DNA of 64,000 bases, taken from assembly GCF_003259745.1 (NCBI RefSeq), contig NZ_QLMC01000003.1, positions 248,001-312,000 of the forward strand. Direction: 5' to 3'. This DNA comes from Larkinella arboricola (lineage in GTDB: Bacteria > Bacteroidota > Bacteroidia > Cytophagales > Spirosomataceae). Positions 1 to 9,641 of this stretch are shown in pieces (position 1 is the first letter of the stretch; each line of letters opens with the position of its first letter). The notes beneath the pieces were generated by a model. That model did no database searches. It worked only from the letters and a program-made list of their open reading frames with translations, and was not told the DNA's origin. The position numbers and the translations under genes are program-made.

Positions 1-556
1 TATCGGTATGATCATTTAAGGTACCATCTAGCTGCACCGCCGTTTGCAGACCTGGTAAGTCATAATTGAGAAAGGCCCAACGCACACCGCGCGGATGGGT
101 GCCATACCAGAAAGTCTGATCATGGCGGTCGAAGTTGCCAGCGAAGGTCAGCGTCTGCGGATGATGCACGTCAAAAAGGGGAACGTCAAACCGCCCACCG
201 GGCTGATAGGCGTCACGCCAGATAAAAAACACTTCGTAGATGGTGTTACGGGCATTGACTTCAAGCTCATAATAGCAGTCGCCCCCGTCAATTAATAATT
301 CGAGGTCATTCTCCAGAAAGATAGTCGAATCCCGTTGGGTAAGCTGAGCCTCCAGAAAAGGTTCTTCGGCTCGAAACGCTACGTAAAGATGCGTATCATT
401 CCAGAGCACGGCGGTACGGGTATCGTACAAACCTGGGGCAGCTGTCACCATATCGACAAAGCGATGGCTCCAGGTGGCCGACTGCCAGACAGACTTGGTG
501 AGATCACCGTTAACTTCTAATGTTTGGTGGATTTTCTGAGCGGTATAGTCAGGCAT
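1..556 (-). CDS. CBM9-like carbohydrate-binding protein, 3' end outside window
   Basis: Reading leftward from an ATG at 554-556, an open frame of 185 codons runs off the left edge without a stop. The start (MPDYTAQKI) is followed by features of the family 9-like carbohydrate-binding fold found alone in Bacteroidota proteins: DTRTAVLWNDTHLYVAF, then a segment with LLIDGGDCYYELEVNA, then the RDAYQPGG loop and a GVRWAF strand. No signal peptide is visible, so the product may be cytoplasmic, which is common for this stand-alone family. It probably binds a carbohydrate or acts as an accessory protein; no catalytic residues can be named. The family call rests on remembered sequence pattern only. 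The 5' flank is a long non-coding stretch shared with the divergent permease gene. Confidence 0.7.
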   Translation of the reverse strand, partial: MPDYTAQKIHQTLEVNGDLTKSVWQSATWSHRFVDMVTAAPGLYDTRTAVLWNDTHLYVAFRAEEPFLEAQLTQRDSTIFLENDLELLIDGGDCYYELEVNARNTIYEVFFIWRDAYQPGGRFDVPLFDVHHPQTLTFAGNFDRHDQTFWYGTHPRGVRWAFLNYDLPGLQTAVQLDGTLNDHTD

Positions 557-1185
557 AGGAATAGTTATTTTGGCAAATATACCTAAGCTCCAAAGAAGAT
601 TGATGGTTTTAGATCACGGTTTCTGTAGCCTCGCGGCAAATTGCCGATTGGATTTTCGGCAGGATGCGTCGGCAGGTTCGTAAAAAACCGCTTGTTGGAT
701 GGACGAACACCCGGTTCATCCAGTTCGATCACCAAAACCCGGTTTTGATAACTTTCGGCTCCCTATAACCGCGTTCTCAGGACAAGCCCTCAGAATCGGA
801 CAATCACAGGGTAATCCTGTCCGATTTCGGACAGTCAGTTACAGAAAGATCGCCCTTTAGAGCCTATAAAACCCGTTTACCAATCGTGGTACAATAGTTG
901 ACCCCGATTGGTGACCACGGTTTTCGCCCTTTGATCGCTTTTGGTGTAACCAGATCCGCACAATGACATTCTGGGGCTGACTTTCAAATTATTCAGGTTA
1001 CCCGGGACTTAGGGCGAACGTACTATCGGTGCCAACCAGAAGGCCAGATTTCTGGCATATCAAGGATGGTTGTTGGTCATGGCTGAGTTACTGGAGGTGG
1101 GAATTACGCTACTGCCGGTCAGGCTCCAGCGTCTGAAAGGTACACTTACGGCCCTGGTTGAATTAATCACTAACTCCGAAGAGTC
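557..1185. other. Long intergenic region with nested TGTCC/GGACA dyads
   Basis: No convincing gene lies in these 629 bases between divergent genes. The region holds a perfect 8-2-8 palindrome at 817-834 (ctgtccga-tt-tcggacag) that overlaps a second pairing of atcggaca (795-802) with tgtccgat (818-825). Another dyad pairs 879-886 with 905-912 (accaatcg/cgattggt). A 64-codon open stretch (1013-1204, possible ATG at 1079) overlaps the start of the permease in another frame; it matches nothing I recognise and could be a gene remnant. Confidence 0.5.
817..834. promoter_or_regulatory. Operator-like palindrome TGTCC-N6-GGACA upstream of FtsX permease
   Basis: The sequence is a perfect 8-bp inverted repeat with a 2-base centre, about 350 bases upstream of the permease start at 1186. 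The same TGTCC-N6-GGAC core recurs upstream of the second FtsX permease (36972-36987), which suggests a shared regulator. The regulator is unknown. Confidence 0.45.
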
Positions 1186-3612
1186 ATGTTCATCAACTAT
1201 TTAAAAATCGCCTGGCGGAATCTGTGGAAAAACAATGGCTTCTCGCTCATCAATATAGCGGGGCTAGCCACCGGTTTGGCGGTAGCGTTGCTGATTATCC
1301 AGTATGTGCGCTTTGAGCTGAACTACGAACATTCAAACCCGCTGGCCGATCGGATCGTGCGGCTCTCCATCAACTATCTGAACGGTGGCACGGTCGACGC
1401 GCAGGATGCCGAAACCTATCCTCCCATGGGTGCCAAAGCCCTGCGGGAAATGAATGAAGTCGTCAACTATACCCGCGCCTATCCTTTACGCAAACAGCTT
1501 TCAACGGTTCAGATTGGTGATCAATATTACGCACTCAATAACGTCTATGCGGTTGATTCTTCTTTTTTCTCCATGTTCCAGTACCCGTTGCTGCGGGGCA
1601 GCCGAAAAGGACTCTTCAGCCAGCCCCGGCAGGTGGTTCTGACGAAAACAATGGCGTTGACCTACTTCAAAACGCTCGAGGTGCTGGGTAAAACGCTGAA
1701 AATTCCTACACGGGGAGGAAACCTTCTGTTGGAAATACGGGGCGTAGTACCGGATAGCCCAGTCGACACGCATCTGAAATTCGACCTGCTTCTCTCCTAT
1801 CCAACCATGCTCTCGGACTTTGGGGAAAACGAAGAAAACTGGAACAATAACAACACCTACACCTATCTGCAACTTGCCGAAAACATCCGCTACGACGGGT
1901 TTACCCAATCGCTGGCTGCTTTCAGCGACCGGTTACTGCGGAAAAAAAAGCTAACCAATCAGCAGGTGATTGGCCAGACAATCGGTGACATCCATCTACA
2001 TTCCCATAAAACCTTTGAAACTGAACCGAACGGCGAAGCCCGGTCGGTATACTTGCTGCTGGGCGTAGCGTTTCTAGTGCTGCTGAGCGCCGTTATCAAC
2101 TACGTGAATCTGACTACCTCCAAAGCCCTCGACCGGGCACGGGAAGTCGGTGTCCGAAAAGTAGTTGGCTCTACCCAGAGTCAGATCAGGGCCCAGATTC
2201 TGGTGGAAACCGTGCTGGTCAACCTGCTGGCCGGGCTCCTGGCCGTGGGATTGATAGCCGCGCTACAGTCGGTATTCATGGAGGTAGCAGGTCTGCCGGA
2301 AGGCTTTAGCGTATTTGGCGACCTGTTTTTCTGGAAGAGTGCCGGGGTCTTTCTGGTGCTAAGCGTTTTTCTGTCCGGGTTTTATCCGGCCATTGTCCTG
2401 GCTGCCTTCGAGCCGGTTCAGGTACTTAAAGGCAATTTTTCCCGATCGGTCAGCGGCACTTTTCTGCGTAAGGCGTTTGTTGTTTTTCAATTTACCATTA
2501 CCCTTATTCTGCTGGTACAGACGTTGGTGATGTATCGACAAGTCAGCTTTTTGCGGCAGCAGAACTTAGGGCTAAACATCGAGCATACGCTCGTGGTCAA
2601 AGCCCCGGCGGGAAGCGATGCCCGACAGCAGTACGGTGCATTTCGACAAATGCTGCTCGATCAGTCGCAGGTAAAAGCAGTCTCCCTTTCGGGCACCGTA
2701 CCGGGTCTGGGTTCGGCCCAGATGGGATCAACAACGGGCGTGAATTTATCTGGCACCGGTAAGAAGACTTCCTATAATTATTATCTGACCCGGATTGACA
2801 CCGCGTTCATTGACCTGATGGGGATTCGGCTGCTGGCGGTTAAAAACTTCGATGCGACGACACGGCCCGGTTTTTCGGACACGACCAATCGGCAACTCAT
2901 CGTTAATGAGGAGACGCTCCGGCTTTGGGGGATTCCTACTCCACAAGCAGCTATCGGTCGGCGGGTAGATCTGTGGGGCAACCAGGCAACCATCCGGGGA
3001 GTTGTCAATAATTACCATTACGAATCACCTAAAGCCCCCCACATCCCCATCATCCATATGTACTCGCCCCGGTTCGATTCGTTCGCCAGCGTCAAGTTTG
3101 CGGAGGGCAATACCCGGGAACAACTCGCTACCCTGAAGCGGGTCTATGAGGCCAATTTTCCTTATTCCCCCTTCCGCTATTTCTTTTTGGATAGTGAGTA
3201 CGACAAGCAGTACAAAGCCGATGACCGCTTTCAGCAGGTATTCAGCGCCCTGACGGGCTTTGCCATTATGATTTCCTGCTTAGGGTTGTTCGGCCTGGCT
3301 ACGTTTACGGTTTCCAAACGAACCAAGGAAATTGGTATCCGCAAAGTTATTGGAGCCAGTACGACCAACCTGCTTGTGTTACTTTCGAAAGACTTTATAA
3401 GAACCGTGCTGCTATCCATTCTGATCGGCCTGCCGATTACGTATTTTTTAGTTAGAACCTGGCTGGCAACCTACGCAACCCACGTGGAGTTAAGCTGGTG
3501 GTTTTTTGTGGGGCCTGCCCTATTGATTCTGTTTTTGGTCCTGATATCCATTGGCAGCAAGACTATCGCCACCGCCCTGATGAATCCCGTCAACTCACTA
3601 AGAAGCGAATAA
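1186..3612 (+). CDS. FtsX-type ABC transporter permease (MacB-like), 808 aa
   Basis: This is a full-length member of the roughly 800-residue double-FtsX permeases that are expanded in Spirosoma-like genomes. The N-terminus MFINYLKIAWRNLWKNNGFS leads into a first membrane helix (about residues 20-42), then a periplasmic MacB-type domain, a first FtsX helix set (about 290-400), a second periplasmic domain, and a C-terminal FtsX set (about 680-800) with the SKRTKEIGIRKVIGAS signature. It ends NPVNSLRSE, nearly the same as the second permease in this window (NPVKSLRSE). Family members transmit ATPase movement to the periplasm; the substrate is unknown. No ATPase or membrane-fusion gene is adjacent, so the partner must be elsewhere. 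The start was chosen because the family typically begins M(F/L)xNYLKI. Confidence 0.9.
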   Translation: MFINYLKIAWRNLWKNNGFSLINIAGLATGLAVALLIIQYVRFELNYEHSNPLADRIVRLSINYLNGGTVDAQDAETYPPMGAKALREMNEVVNYTRAYPLRKQLSTVQIGDQYYALNNVYAVDSSFFSMFQYPLLRGSRKGLFSQPRQVVLTKTMALTYFKTLEVLGKTLKIPTRGGNLLLEIRGVVPDSPVDTHLKFDLLLSYPTMLSDFGENEENWNNNNTYTYLQLAENIRYDGFTQSLAAFSDRLLRKKKLTNQQVIGQTIGDIHLHSHKTFETEPNGEARSVYLLLGVAFLVLLSAVINYVNLTTSKALDRAREVGVRKVVGSTQSQIRAQILVETVLVNLLAGLLAVGLIAALQSVFMEVAGLPEGFSVFGDLFFWKSAGVFLVLSVFLSGFYPAIVLAAFEPVQVLKGNFSRSVSGTFLRKAFVVFQFTITLILLVQTLVMYRQVSFLRQQNLGLNIEHTLVVKAPAGSDARQQYGAFRQMLLDQSQVKAVSLSGTVPGLGSAQMGSTTGVNLSGTGKKTSYNYYLTRIDTAFIDLMGIRLLAVKNFDATTRPGFSDTTNRQLIVNEETLRLWGIPTPQAAIGRRVDLWGNQATIRGVVNNYHYESPKAPHIPIIHMYSPRFDSFASVKFAEGNTREQLATLKRVYEANFPYSPFRYFFLDSEYDKQYKADDRFQQVFSALTGFAIMISCLGLFGLATFTVSKRTKEIGIRKVIGASTTNLLVLLSKDFIRTVLLSILIGLPITYFLVRTWLATYATHVELSWWFFVGPALLILFLVLISIGSKTIATALMNPVNSLRSE

Positions 3613-3924
3613 GAAAGTACGTTTTCCGGCGCCCCACTGGATTGTTTGTCGGCTCATCCATCCGACGGATCTTATTAGCCGTTCTGGAGGAGAAAGCGAG
3701 GCCCCTGTAGCACCATCCAGACCCCATTATACTAGCCAGGATTCGACAGCTAATCTGACAGAAAGTGCTTCTTCACTGCACTGCGCATAATAAAGAATAA
3801 ACATTCTCCCTTCGCTGTTGCCTGCAGCAGGACGCAATCCGGACGACCGGGCCGCTTGGCTTGCTACTCGAAAACTAATTGAATATTAGTTAGTTTACCC
3901 CTTTGGTCTATTCCATTTGCAACC
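3613..3924. other. Intergenic region before hybrid kinase; AT-rich dyad
   Basis: I see no gene here. A 7-5-7 dyad (aactaat-tgaat-attagtt) sits at 3873-3891, about 34 bases upstream of the kinase start, in AT-rich sequence suited to a promoter or operator. No clear TAnnTTTG element was found. Confidence 0.35.
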
Positions 3925-6900
3925 ATGTCTGAAGGACAACCCGATATGTTTCTTCCTAGCTACCGTGCGGCTTTTGAGTCGATGAGCCAGGGATTTTGCT
4001 TATTAGAAAAAGTGCCTACCCCAGCGGGTACCCCGAGCGATTTTCGTTACCTGTTGACCAATCCGGCCTTTGAGCAGCAGAGTAGCCTTCATCACGTGGT
4101 GGGCAAAACCATTCTGGAAGCACTTCCCGGAACCGAACCGCAGGTAATGGCCTATTATGACCAGGTTGCCTTGACAGGCCAGCCGGTGCATTTTCAGGTC
4201 TACCTTTCGGCGCTCGACCGCTGGATAGATACCCATGCCTTTCGACTCGATGGGCATGATCCACCCCGCGTCGCCGTGCTGTTTGCCAATATTACCGAAC
4301 GTAAAAAGGCGGAAGAAGACTTACAGAATAATAATACCTGGCTCATGCAGGCCATGAGTAGCGCCCGGGCTGGCTGGAGCATCTGGGAAATAACCACTGA
4401 TCAGATCAAATGGAGTCCCGAAAGCCTGGAAATTCTGGGCCTTCCCTCCGATCAGACACACTATACCTTCCAGGAGTGGCTCCAGCGCATTCACCCCGAC
4501 GACCGGACGAAAGTGCAAGCCGCCATCGACGCTATGTTGGCCCAACGCGAGGAATTCAATTGTGAGTATCGGATCATATACGATGATGGTCAGCAACGCT
4601 GGTTGCGCGGAACCGGCAAATTGTTTGTTGACTCCAACGGCAAGCCTTACCGCAGCACGGGCCTGGTGGTGGATATCACGGATCGTAAGGAAATTGAACA
4701 AGCCCTGCGTGAAAGCCAGGAACGGCAGGCTTTTCTGCTCCAGCTGAGCGATGCGCTTCGACCGCTGAGCGATGCCGATACCATCAAAGCCACGGCCTCG
4801 CTGATGCTGGGCAACTACATAGGCGCCGACCGGGTTTTTTATGCCGAGTTCGTCCAGGAAAACAACGAAGATTTCTGGCTGATCGAAAATATGTATCACC
4901 GGTCTGACTACCCTTTTGACCAGGGCCTTTATCCACTCCAAAATTGGGGGTCAGATTCCTATAAACTCCTCAAAGGCAATACGGTAATCGTCGATGATGT
5001 TTTTGCCCATGAAGATTTATCCCAACCGGTAAAAGAAACGCTTCGGACGCAGTCAATTGCGGCCTATGTGTACCTGCCCCTGATCAAGGAAGGCCGGTTG
5101 GTAGCTCTGCTGGGGATACATCAGGCCACACCACGCCCGTGGAAGCCTCAGGAAATCAGCCTGGTGGAAGAACTCGCCCAGCGCGTCAGGACCTCGGTGG
5201 AACGCGCCCGGGCCGAGGAGTCTTTGAGGCAGTCGGAACAAAAATACCGTACCTTATTTAACTCCATTGACGAGGGGTATGCCTTCTGTCAGATCATAAC
5301 CGATCCGGCTGGCAACCCTATTGATTGCCGTTTTCTGGAAGTAAATCCGGCTTTTGAGAGCATGACGGGCCTGCGTATAGAAAAAATTCTTGGCAATACG
5401 GCCCGGCAGGCGGTACCCGAACTGGAGGATTCCTGGATTGAAACGTATGGCCGAGTGGCCCTTCAGGGCGAAACGCTACGGTTTGAAAGTCGAATAGCTC
5501 AGTTAAACCGCTGGTATGATGTTTATGCGGGGGCCGTCGGACAGGCGGGTAGCGGGTTGTTCGCGGTAGTTTTTAAAGATATAACCTCGCGCAAACGCCA
5601 GCAGGACCACCAGGACCTGCTGGCCGACATCACCGAAGCCATCACAGACCAGGTTGACACCCAGGAAATTATGGCAATAGCAGGCCAAAAACTCAGGGCC
5701 ATTTTACCCATTTCCTCCTTTAGTATCTGGGACATCCGGCCCGACTCTGACGAAGTGTACCGGCGTTTCTGGTGGGCAAAAGACATCCTGCTGCTGCCCG
5801 AAAGAACCAATCTTTCCGCATTCCATAACCAGGAATTGGTCTGGCGGTTTCGTCAGGGTGAAAACGTGGTTATTAGGGATACCCAAACCGATTCGGGGGC
5901 CAATGCCGAGGCTTTTAAAGTTCTGGACATCGGCTCGTATGTAGGCTTGCCATACCGTCGGGAGGACCGCTGGAAATCGATCCTGACCTTCTTTTCGCCC
6001 ATTGCCTACGACTGGCAGCCCGACCAGATTGCCCTGCTGACGGATGTGATGAACCGGCTGCTGCCCCGCATCGAGCGCGTCCAGGCTGAGGAGGCCCTCA
6101 AAGCCAGCGAAGCCCGGCTAACGGCCTTTTTTGAAAGTCTGCCCCTTGGGGTGGCCGAAGTTGACACCAACGGTAGACTGGTGCTCGCTAACCGGGAGAT
6201 GCAGCGCTTTGCGCCGACAGGAATCGTGCCCTCCCGGGATGCCGAACGGCGAGACCGTTGGCAGGCGTATCACCCGGATGGCCGTCGCCTGGAGCCGGAG
6301 GAATACCCCAGTGCCCGGGCGCTGCGGGGGGAGCGGGTGGTGCCGGGCATTGAGGTGCTTTACACCCCGGAGGAAGGGCCTCCCATCTGGACCCGCGTGG
6401 TGGCCGTACCGATCTGGGACGGTGAGGACCGCGTTACGGGGATCGTGGTCATGATTAACGATATTAGTGAGTTAAAACAGGCGGAAGAGGCCCTGAAAGA
6501 AGCCAGCCGACGCAAGGACGAGTTTCTGGCCATGCTGGCCCATGAACTGCGCAACCCTCTGGCCAGCATCCGACTGGGTATGGGGCTGCTAAACTGGACG
6601 GACGAGACCGATCCAGTACTGGAGCAGACCGTGGGGCTGATCAATCAGCAGGTGGACCACCTGGTCCGGCTGGTTGATGAGCTGCTGGATGTGAGCCGCA
6701 TCAGCCGGGGTAAAATAGAACTCAAGCCCGAGCGCGTTGAGCTGGGCGCTTTGGTGGAGAGTGCCGTCGAAGCGATTCGGCCGCAGTATGAAGCCCTGGG
6801 CAAACCGCTCCATCTGACGCCTTGTCCCATGCCGCTCTTTGTGCAGGGTGATCCCACCCGACTGGCGCAGGTGGTGACCAATCTGTTGACCAATGGGCTG

Positions 6901-7611
6901 CGCTATACGGGTCCACAGGGGCAGGTATGGGTAAACCTGAAAGAAGAAGACGGTCAGGCCCTGCTGCAGGTGGCCGACAACGGCATTGGGTTGGCCCCGG
7001 ACCAGTTAACGGCTATTTTTGATTTGTTTGTGCAGGTAGATACGTCCCTGGCTCGTTCGCAGGGAGGGCTGGGCATTGGCTTAACACTGGTTAAGCGGCT
7101 GGTGGAAATGCACGGGGGGCGGGTGGAAGCCCGTAGCCCGGGATTAGGCCAGGGCAGTGAGTTTATGGTGTACTTGCCGCTTGTTCAGGAAATAAACCTA
7201 CAGTCTGTTAACAAACGTATCGTGACGAATACCCGGCCGGGCGACCATCGGATTCTGGTGATCGACGATAATCCGGGTTTGGCTTTTTTGTTATCGCAAA
7301 CGCTCAAGATGAGAGGGTATGAGGTTCATACCCAGTACAATGGCCGGGAAGGCATCCAGGCGGCCCAAGTGCTTCGTCCCCGGGTCATTCTGTGCGATAT
7401 TGGTATGCCGGAGCTGGATGGGTACGAAACCTGCCGGCTGATTCGCCAGCAGCCCTGGGGGCAGCACATGGTAATTATCGCTGTCACGGGGTATGGTGGG
7501 CAGGAGGATAAGCAACGGGCGAAGGAAGCGGGCTTCGATGCCCACCTGGTCAAACCCGTTGATATGGACGCACTGATACGGTTGCTGGAAGCATACAACG
7601 AGCGGACATAA
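3925..7611 (+). CDS. Hybrid histidine kinase with four PAS, two GAF and a receiver domain, 1228 aa
   Basis: The predicted order is PAS (about 13-130), PAS with a PAC tail (142-256), GAF (262-431), PAS (440-550), GAF (560-715), PAS (726-850), HisKA (862-925), HATPase (975-1085) and a C-terminal receiver (1109-1225). The phosphoacceptor is His873 in LAMLAHELRNPL. The ATPase N box (TNLLTNGLRYTG) and G boxes (DNGIGL, GLGIGL) are present. The receiver keeps the acidic DD pair, phosphoacceptor Asp1158 in CDIGMPELDG, and the Thr and Lys positions (VTGY, LVKPVD). There is no membrane helix or signal peptide, so it is probably a cytoplasmic sensor. The GAF and PAS ligands are unknown. No separate response regulator gene is adjacent, so its output may pass through a distant phosphotransfer protein. 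Confidence 0.93.
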   Translation: MSEGQPDMFLPSYRAAFESMSQGFCLLEKVPTPAGTPSDFRYLLTNPAFEQQSSLHHVVGKTILEALPGTEPQVMAYYDQVALTGQPVHFQVYLSALDRWIDTHAFRLDGHDPPRVAVLFANITERKKAEEDLQNNNTWLMQAMSSARAGWSIWEITTDQIKWSPESLEILGLPSDQTHYTFQEWLQRIHPDDRTKVQAAIDAMLAQREEFNCEYRIIYDDGQQRWLRGTGKLFVDSNGKPYRSTGLVVDITDRKEIEQALRESQERQAFLLQLSDALRPLSDADTIKATASLMLGNYIGADRVFYAEFVQENNEDFWLIENMYHRSDYPFDQGLYPLQNWGSDSYKLLKGNTVIVDDVFAHEDLSQPVKETLRTQSIAAYVYLPLIKEGRLVALLGIHQATPRPWKPQEISLVEELAQRVRTSVERARAEESLRQSEQKYRTLFNSIDEGYAFCQIITDPAGNPIDCRFLEVNPAFESMTGLRIEKILGNTARQAVPELEDSWIETYGRVALQGETLRFESRIAQLNRWYDVYAGAVGQAGSGLFAVVFKDITSRKRQQDHQDLLADITEAITDQVDTQEIMAIAGQKLRAILPISSFSIWDIRPDSDEVYRRFWWAKDILLLPERTNLSAFHNQELVWRFRQGENVVIRDTQTDSGANAEAFKVLDIGSYVGLPYRREDRWKSILTFFSPIAYDWQPDQIALLTDVMNRLLPRIERVQAEEALKASEARLTAFFESLPLGVAEVDTNGRLVLANREMQRFAPTGIVPSRDAERRDRWQAYHPDGRRLEPEEYPSARALRGERVVPGIEVLYTPEEGPPIWTRVVAVPIWDGEDRVTGIVVMINDISELKQAEEALKEASRRKDEFLAMLAHELRNPLASIRLGMGLLNWTDETDPVLEQTVGLINQQVDHLVRLVDELLDVSRISRGKIELKPERVELGALVESAVEAIRPQYEALGKPLHLTPCPMPLFVQGDPTRLAQVVTNLLTNGLRYTGPQGQVWVNLKEEDGQALLQVADNGIGLAPDQLTAIFDLFVQVDTSLARSQGGLGIGLTLVKRLVEMHGGRVEARSPGLGQGSEFMVYLPLVQEINLQSVNKRIVTNTRPGDHRILVIDDNPGLAFLLSQTLKMRGYEVHTQYNGREGIQAAQVLRPRVILCDIGMPELDGYETCRLIRQQPWGQHMVIIAVTGYGGQEDKQRAKEAGFDAHLVKPVDMDALIRLLEAYNERT

Positions 7612-8031
7612 AGGCTCAGGGCCGTCGCAGCAAAAGAAATTTAAGACGTTTTTATAACCCCTCGTTTACTAAACGAGAATCTCTCATAAATAAAAAAGGA
7701 TTTAGGGAGGATTATCGCGCAAACTACCCACAGCCTACCAGCGAAGCTCTCGGCTTTGTATGCCTACCCGACTCCAATTTACCGTCTATTCAATATCCCG
7801 GTAAACCTAGCACCTTCCGTGGCTTGATTTTCCACCACCTGCCATAGCGTCTGAGTTTTCTTCCACCTGCACGTTACGGTTTTAAAACGATGCAGCGTCT
7901 TCAGGCTTAGGCTGAACGCCAGCGACTGCGTCAGGCACACACCGTTTAGTTGTTGGTCTGAAGCAAAGAAAAACCATTCAAGCTATTTTTCAGGCATGAA
8001 TGAAGGCCAGCGCCAGTTCGACCTCAGTAAA
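7612..8031. other. Intergenic region, no supported gene
   Basis: This stretch separates the kinase from the convergent secreted-protein gene. On the minus strand a 67-codon frame without a start codon runs across roughly 7789-7992. It matches nothing I recognise and may be a decayed gene or chance. Confidence 0.35.
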
Positions 8032-8060
8032 AAAGCCGGCCAGGAATCCCAGCCGGCTTT
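8032..8060 (-). terminator. Rho-independent terminator of the type B sorting-domain gene
   Basis: Arms aaagccggc (8032-8040) and gccggcttt (8052-8060) form a 9-bp stem with an 11-base loop. Read on the minus strand the stem runs into a stretch of T residues. It lies 29 bases past the stop of the leftward gene. Confidence 0.75.
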
Positions 8061-8088
8061 CCAAACTATTGCGAGATGTAAAAAGATT

Positions 8089-8973
8089 TTACCGGGAAAT
8101 TGTCAGCGCACGGGTGAATTTCCGTCCATCGCTGAGTCGAATGCTGTAAAAGTAGGTTCCGGTTGGTAAGAACTTGCCCCTGTCACGTCCATCCCAATCA
8201 TTCTGATAGTCTTTCGACTCGTAGACCACCGTACCGTTACGGTCAAAAATGGTCAACTCGGCTTTGAGTTGGCCTACATTTCGAATGACAAACTGATCAT
8301 TTTTTCCATCACCATTAGGCGAAAAACCCTCCGGAATCACTACCTCGCCCGTCGCTTCAGCGCTAGTACCTGAACATAAATTAGCTATGGAAGCAATACT
8401 GATGTCTTCGAACACACCGCCGGCTTTGGCCACGTACGAATCATAATCAAATTCAGACCCGTTTTTTTTCAGAACAACCTCACTCAGCCCTGTAACCGGA
8501 AACGACTTGTCGTCATTCCATTCGATGATCACACCGTTCTTTTCCGTCAGACTAACTATATCAAACTGGAGTGTAGCAACGGACATCCAGTCGGTTGTAA
8601 CCTGTGTAGCACTCTGCTCCGAACCGCTGTACAGAACATTTAACGAAACGATGCCTTTGGTGCTGCGCTCTACCGAACCGTTGAGCGACAACGGGCTATA
8701 GTTAAGATTGCCTTTTGCGCCCTGACTGGTAAAGTTCTGCTCCTCGACAATAACCGGACTTCTCACCAGCCGGGCGTCGTAGGAAAAACGTAAGTTGGCA
8801 TTCCCCATCAAAAATGAACTGTTTTCATCGTGCGCTTTTAATTCCACCGCTACTAACAGTTTCTGATTGGCACAGTCCGCCTTCTTGAGTTGCAGTCGCA
8901 CATCAAACCGACCATTTTGTGCATTAGCCAGCAGCGATGAACAGACTGCCAATATGAAAAGAACCCGTTTCAT
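8089..8973 (-). CDS. Secreted protein with gliding-motility/T9SS type B C-terminal domain, 294 aa
   Basis: The start was set at the internal ATG (8971-8973), which gives a clean signal peptide, MKRVLFILAVCSSLLANAQ; the longer frame adds 14 unlikely residues. Residues about 20-190 resemble a cohesin-like beta-sandwich (FLMGNANLRFSYD, then GSEQSATQVTTDW). The C-terminal 80 residues carry the hallmark EGFSPNGDGKNDQF, the IFDRNG segment and the WDGRDRGKFLPTGTYFY segment of the gliding motility-associated domain, which targets proteins to the type IX secretion system (type B signal). The protein is therefore expected on the cell surface or in the medium. Its N-terminal domain is closely paralogous to the gene immediately upstream (9064-9641). 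Function beyond surface display is unknown. Confidence 0.85.
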   Translation of the reverse strand: MKRVLFILAVCSSLLANAQNGRFDVRLQLKKADCANQKLLVAVELKAHDENSSFLMGNANLRFSYDARLVRSPVIVEEQNFTSQGAKGNLNYSPLSLNGSVERSTKGIVSLNVLYSGSEQSATQVTTDWMSVATLQFDIVSLTEKNGVIIEWNDDKSFPVTGLSEVVLKKNGSEFDYDSYVAKAGGVFEDISIASIANLCSGTSAEATGEVVIPEGFSPNGDGKNDQFVIRNVGQLKAELTIFDRNGTVVYESKDYQNDWDGRDRGKFLPTGTYFYSIRLSDGRKFTRALTISR

Positions 8974-9021
8974 CTTTATTGCTTTTTCGTTCGCTCTCAT
9001 ACACTTGTTCGTCATTGTAGC

Positions 9022-9057
9022 AGGCCGGACCGCTGGCGAAAATCAGCGGTCCGGCCT
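9022..9057. terminator. Perfect 14-bp hairpin between two paralogous secreted-protein genes
   Basis: Arms aggccggaccgctg (9022-9035) and cagcggtccggcct (9044-9057) pair perfectly around an 8-base loop. The hairpin lies after the upstream paralog and 49 bases before the start of the next leftward gene. No T-run follows on either strand, so it may be an intercistronic stabiliser or a weak terminator. Confidence 0.6.
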
Positions 9058-9063
9058 GGCAGA

Positions 9064-9641
9064 TTAGTGAGGCACTTTCGAATACCGGCCATTATTTTTC
9101 TTCCACAAAACACTGTCGGAGAAGTTCACGTCGGCATCCATGTTGGGAAGTCTTCCGGGCGGTTGGTATGCCACACCAGCGGAAAGCAGTTGTTTTGAAT
9201 CAGCTGCGTATTGAGAATATCGAACTGAATGCAGGAGACGGTAATCCAGTCGGTACTGACTAGAGCCGCGCCGGTACCCGAACCCCCGTAAGTGGTGTTG
9301 AGCGAAACGGTGCCCTTCGTTGGCCCAAAGGTACTCCCGTTAAGATTCTGTACGCCATACCGGGTATCATTGGCAGGTGCCTGACTGGAAAAATTTTCCT
9401 GACTGACAATCGTGGGGTTGTTGATGATTCGCGGATCGTAGTCGAAACGGTAATTGGCATCGCCCATCAGAAATGTGCTGTCCGGTGAGCTAGCTTTCAC
9501 CTGAAGCTGGATGACGGCTTTAGCTGTGCCGCAGTCGATGGTTTTTACCGTAAAGCGGACGTGGAATCTTCCCTTCTGGGCGAAGGAGGTGCTGACAAGA
9601 CCTAAAAAAAGACCCACCAGGAGGTAAAGTTTTTGCTTCAT
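9064..9641 (-). pseudogene. Secreted cohesin-like paralog with probable frameshift near its 3' end
   Basis: The intact frame from 9641 encodes 171 residues and stops at 9126. It starts with a signal peptide (MKQKLYLLVGLFLGLVSTSF, then AQ) and matches the N-terminal domain of its neighbour (FLMGDANYRFDYDP versus FLMGNANLRFSYD; VSTDW versus VTTDW). The final residues after EDF (PTWMPT) look out of frame. Shifting the frame near 9141-9147 gives a continuation with NMDADVNFSDSVLWKKN ending YSKVPH at a stop at 9064. This suggests a one-base indel, either real or an assembly error. Even the repaired version lacks the type B sorting domain, so it is a shorter protein than its neighbour. An intact short protein ending at 9126 remains possible. 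Confidence 0.55.

Noticed and set aside
1013-1204. Short open frame overlapping the start of the first FtsX permease
   Set aside because: No recognisable family and it conflicts with a well-supported start. It could be a gene remnant.
4321-4941. 206-codon leftward frame inside the hybrid kinase
   Set aside because: Shadow of the PAS/GAF coding region with no own features.
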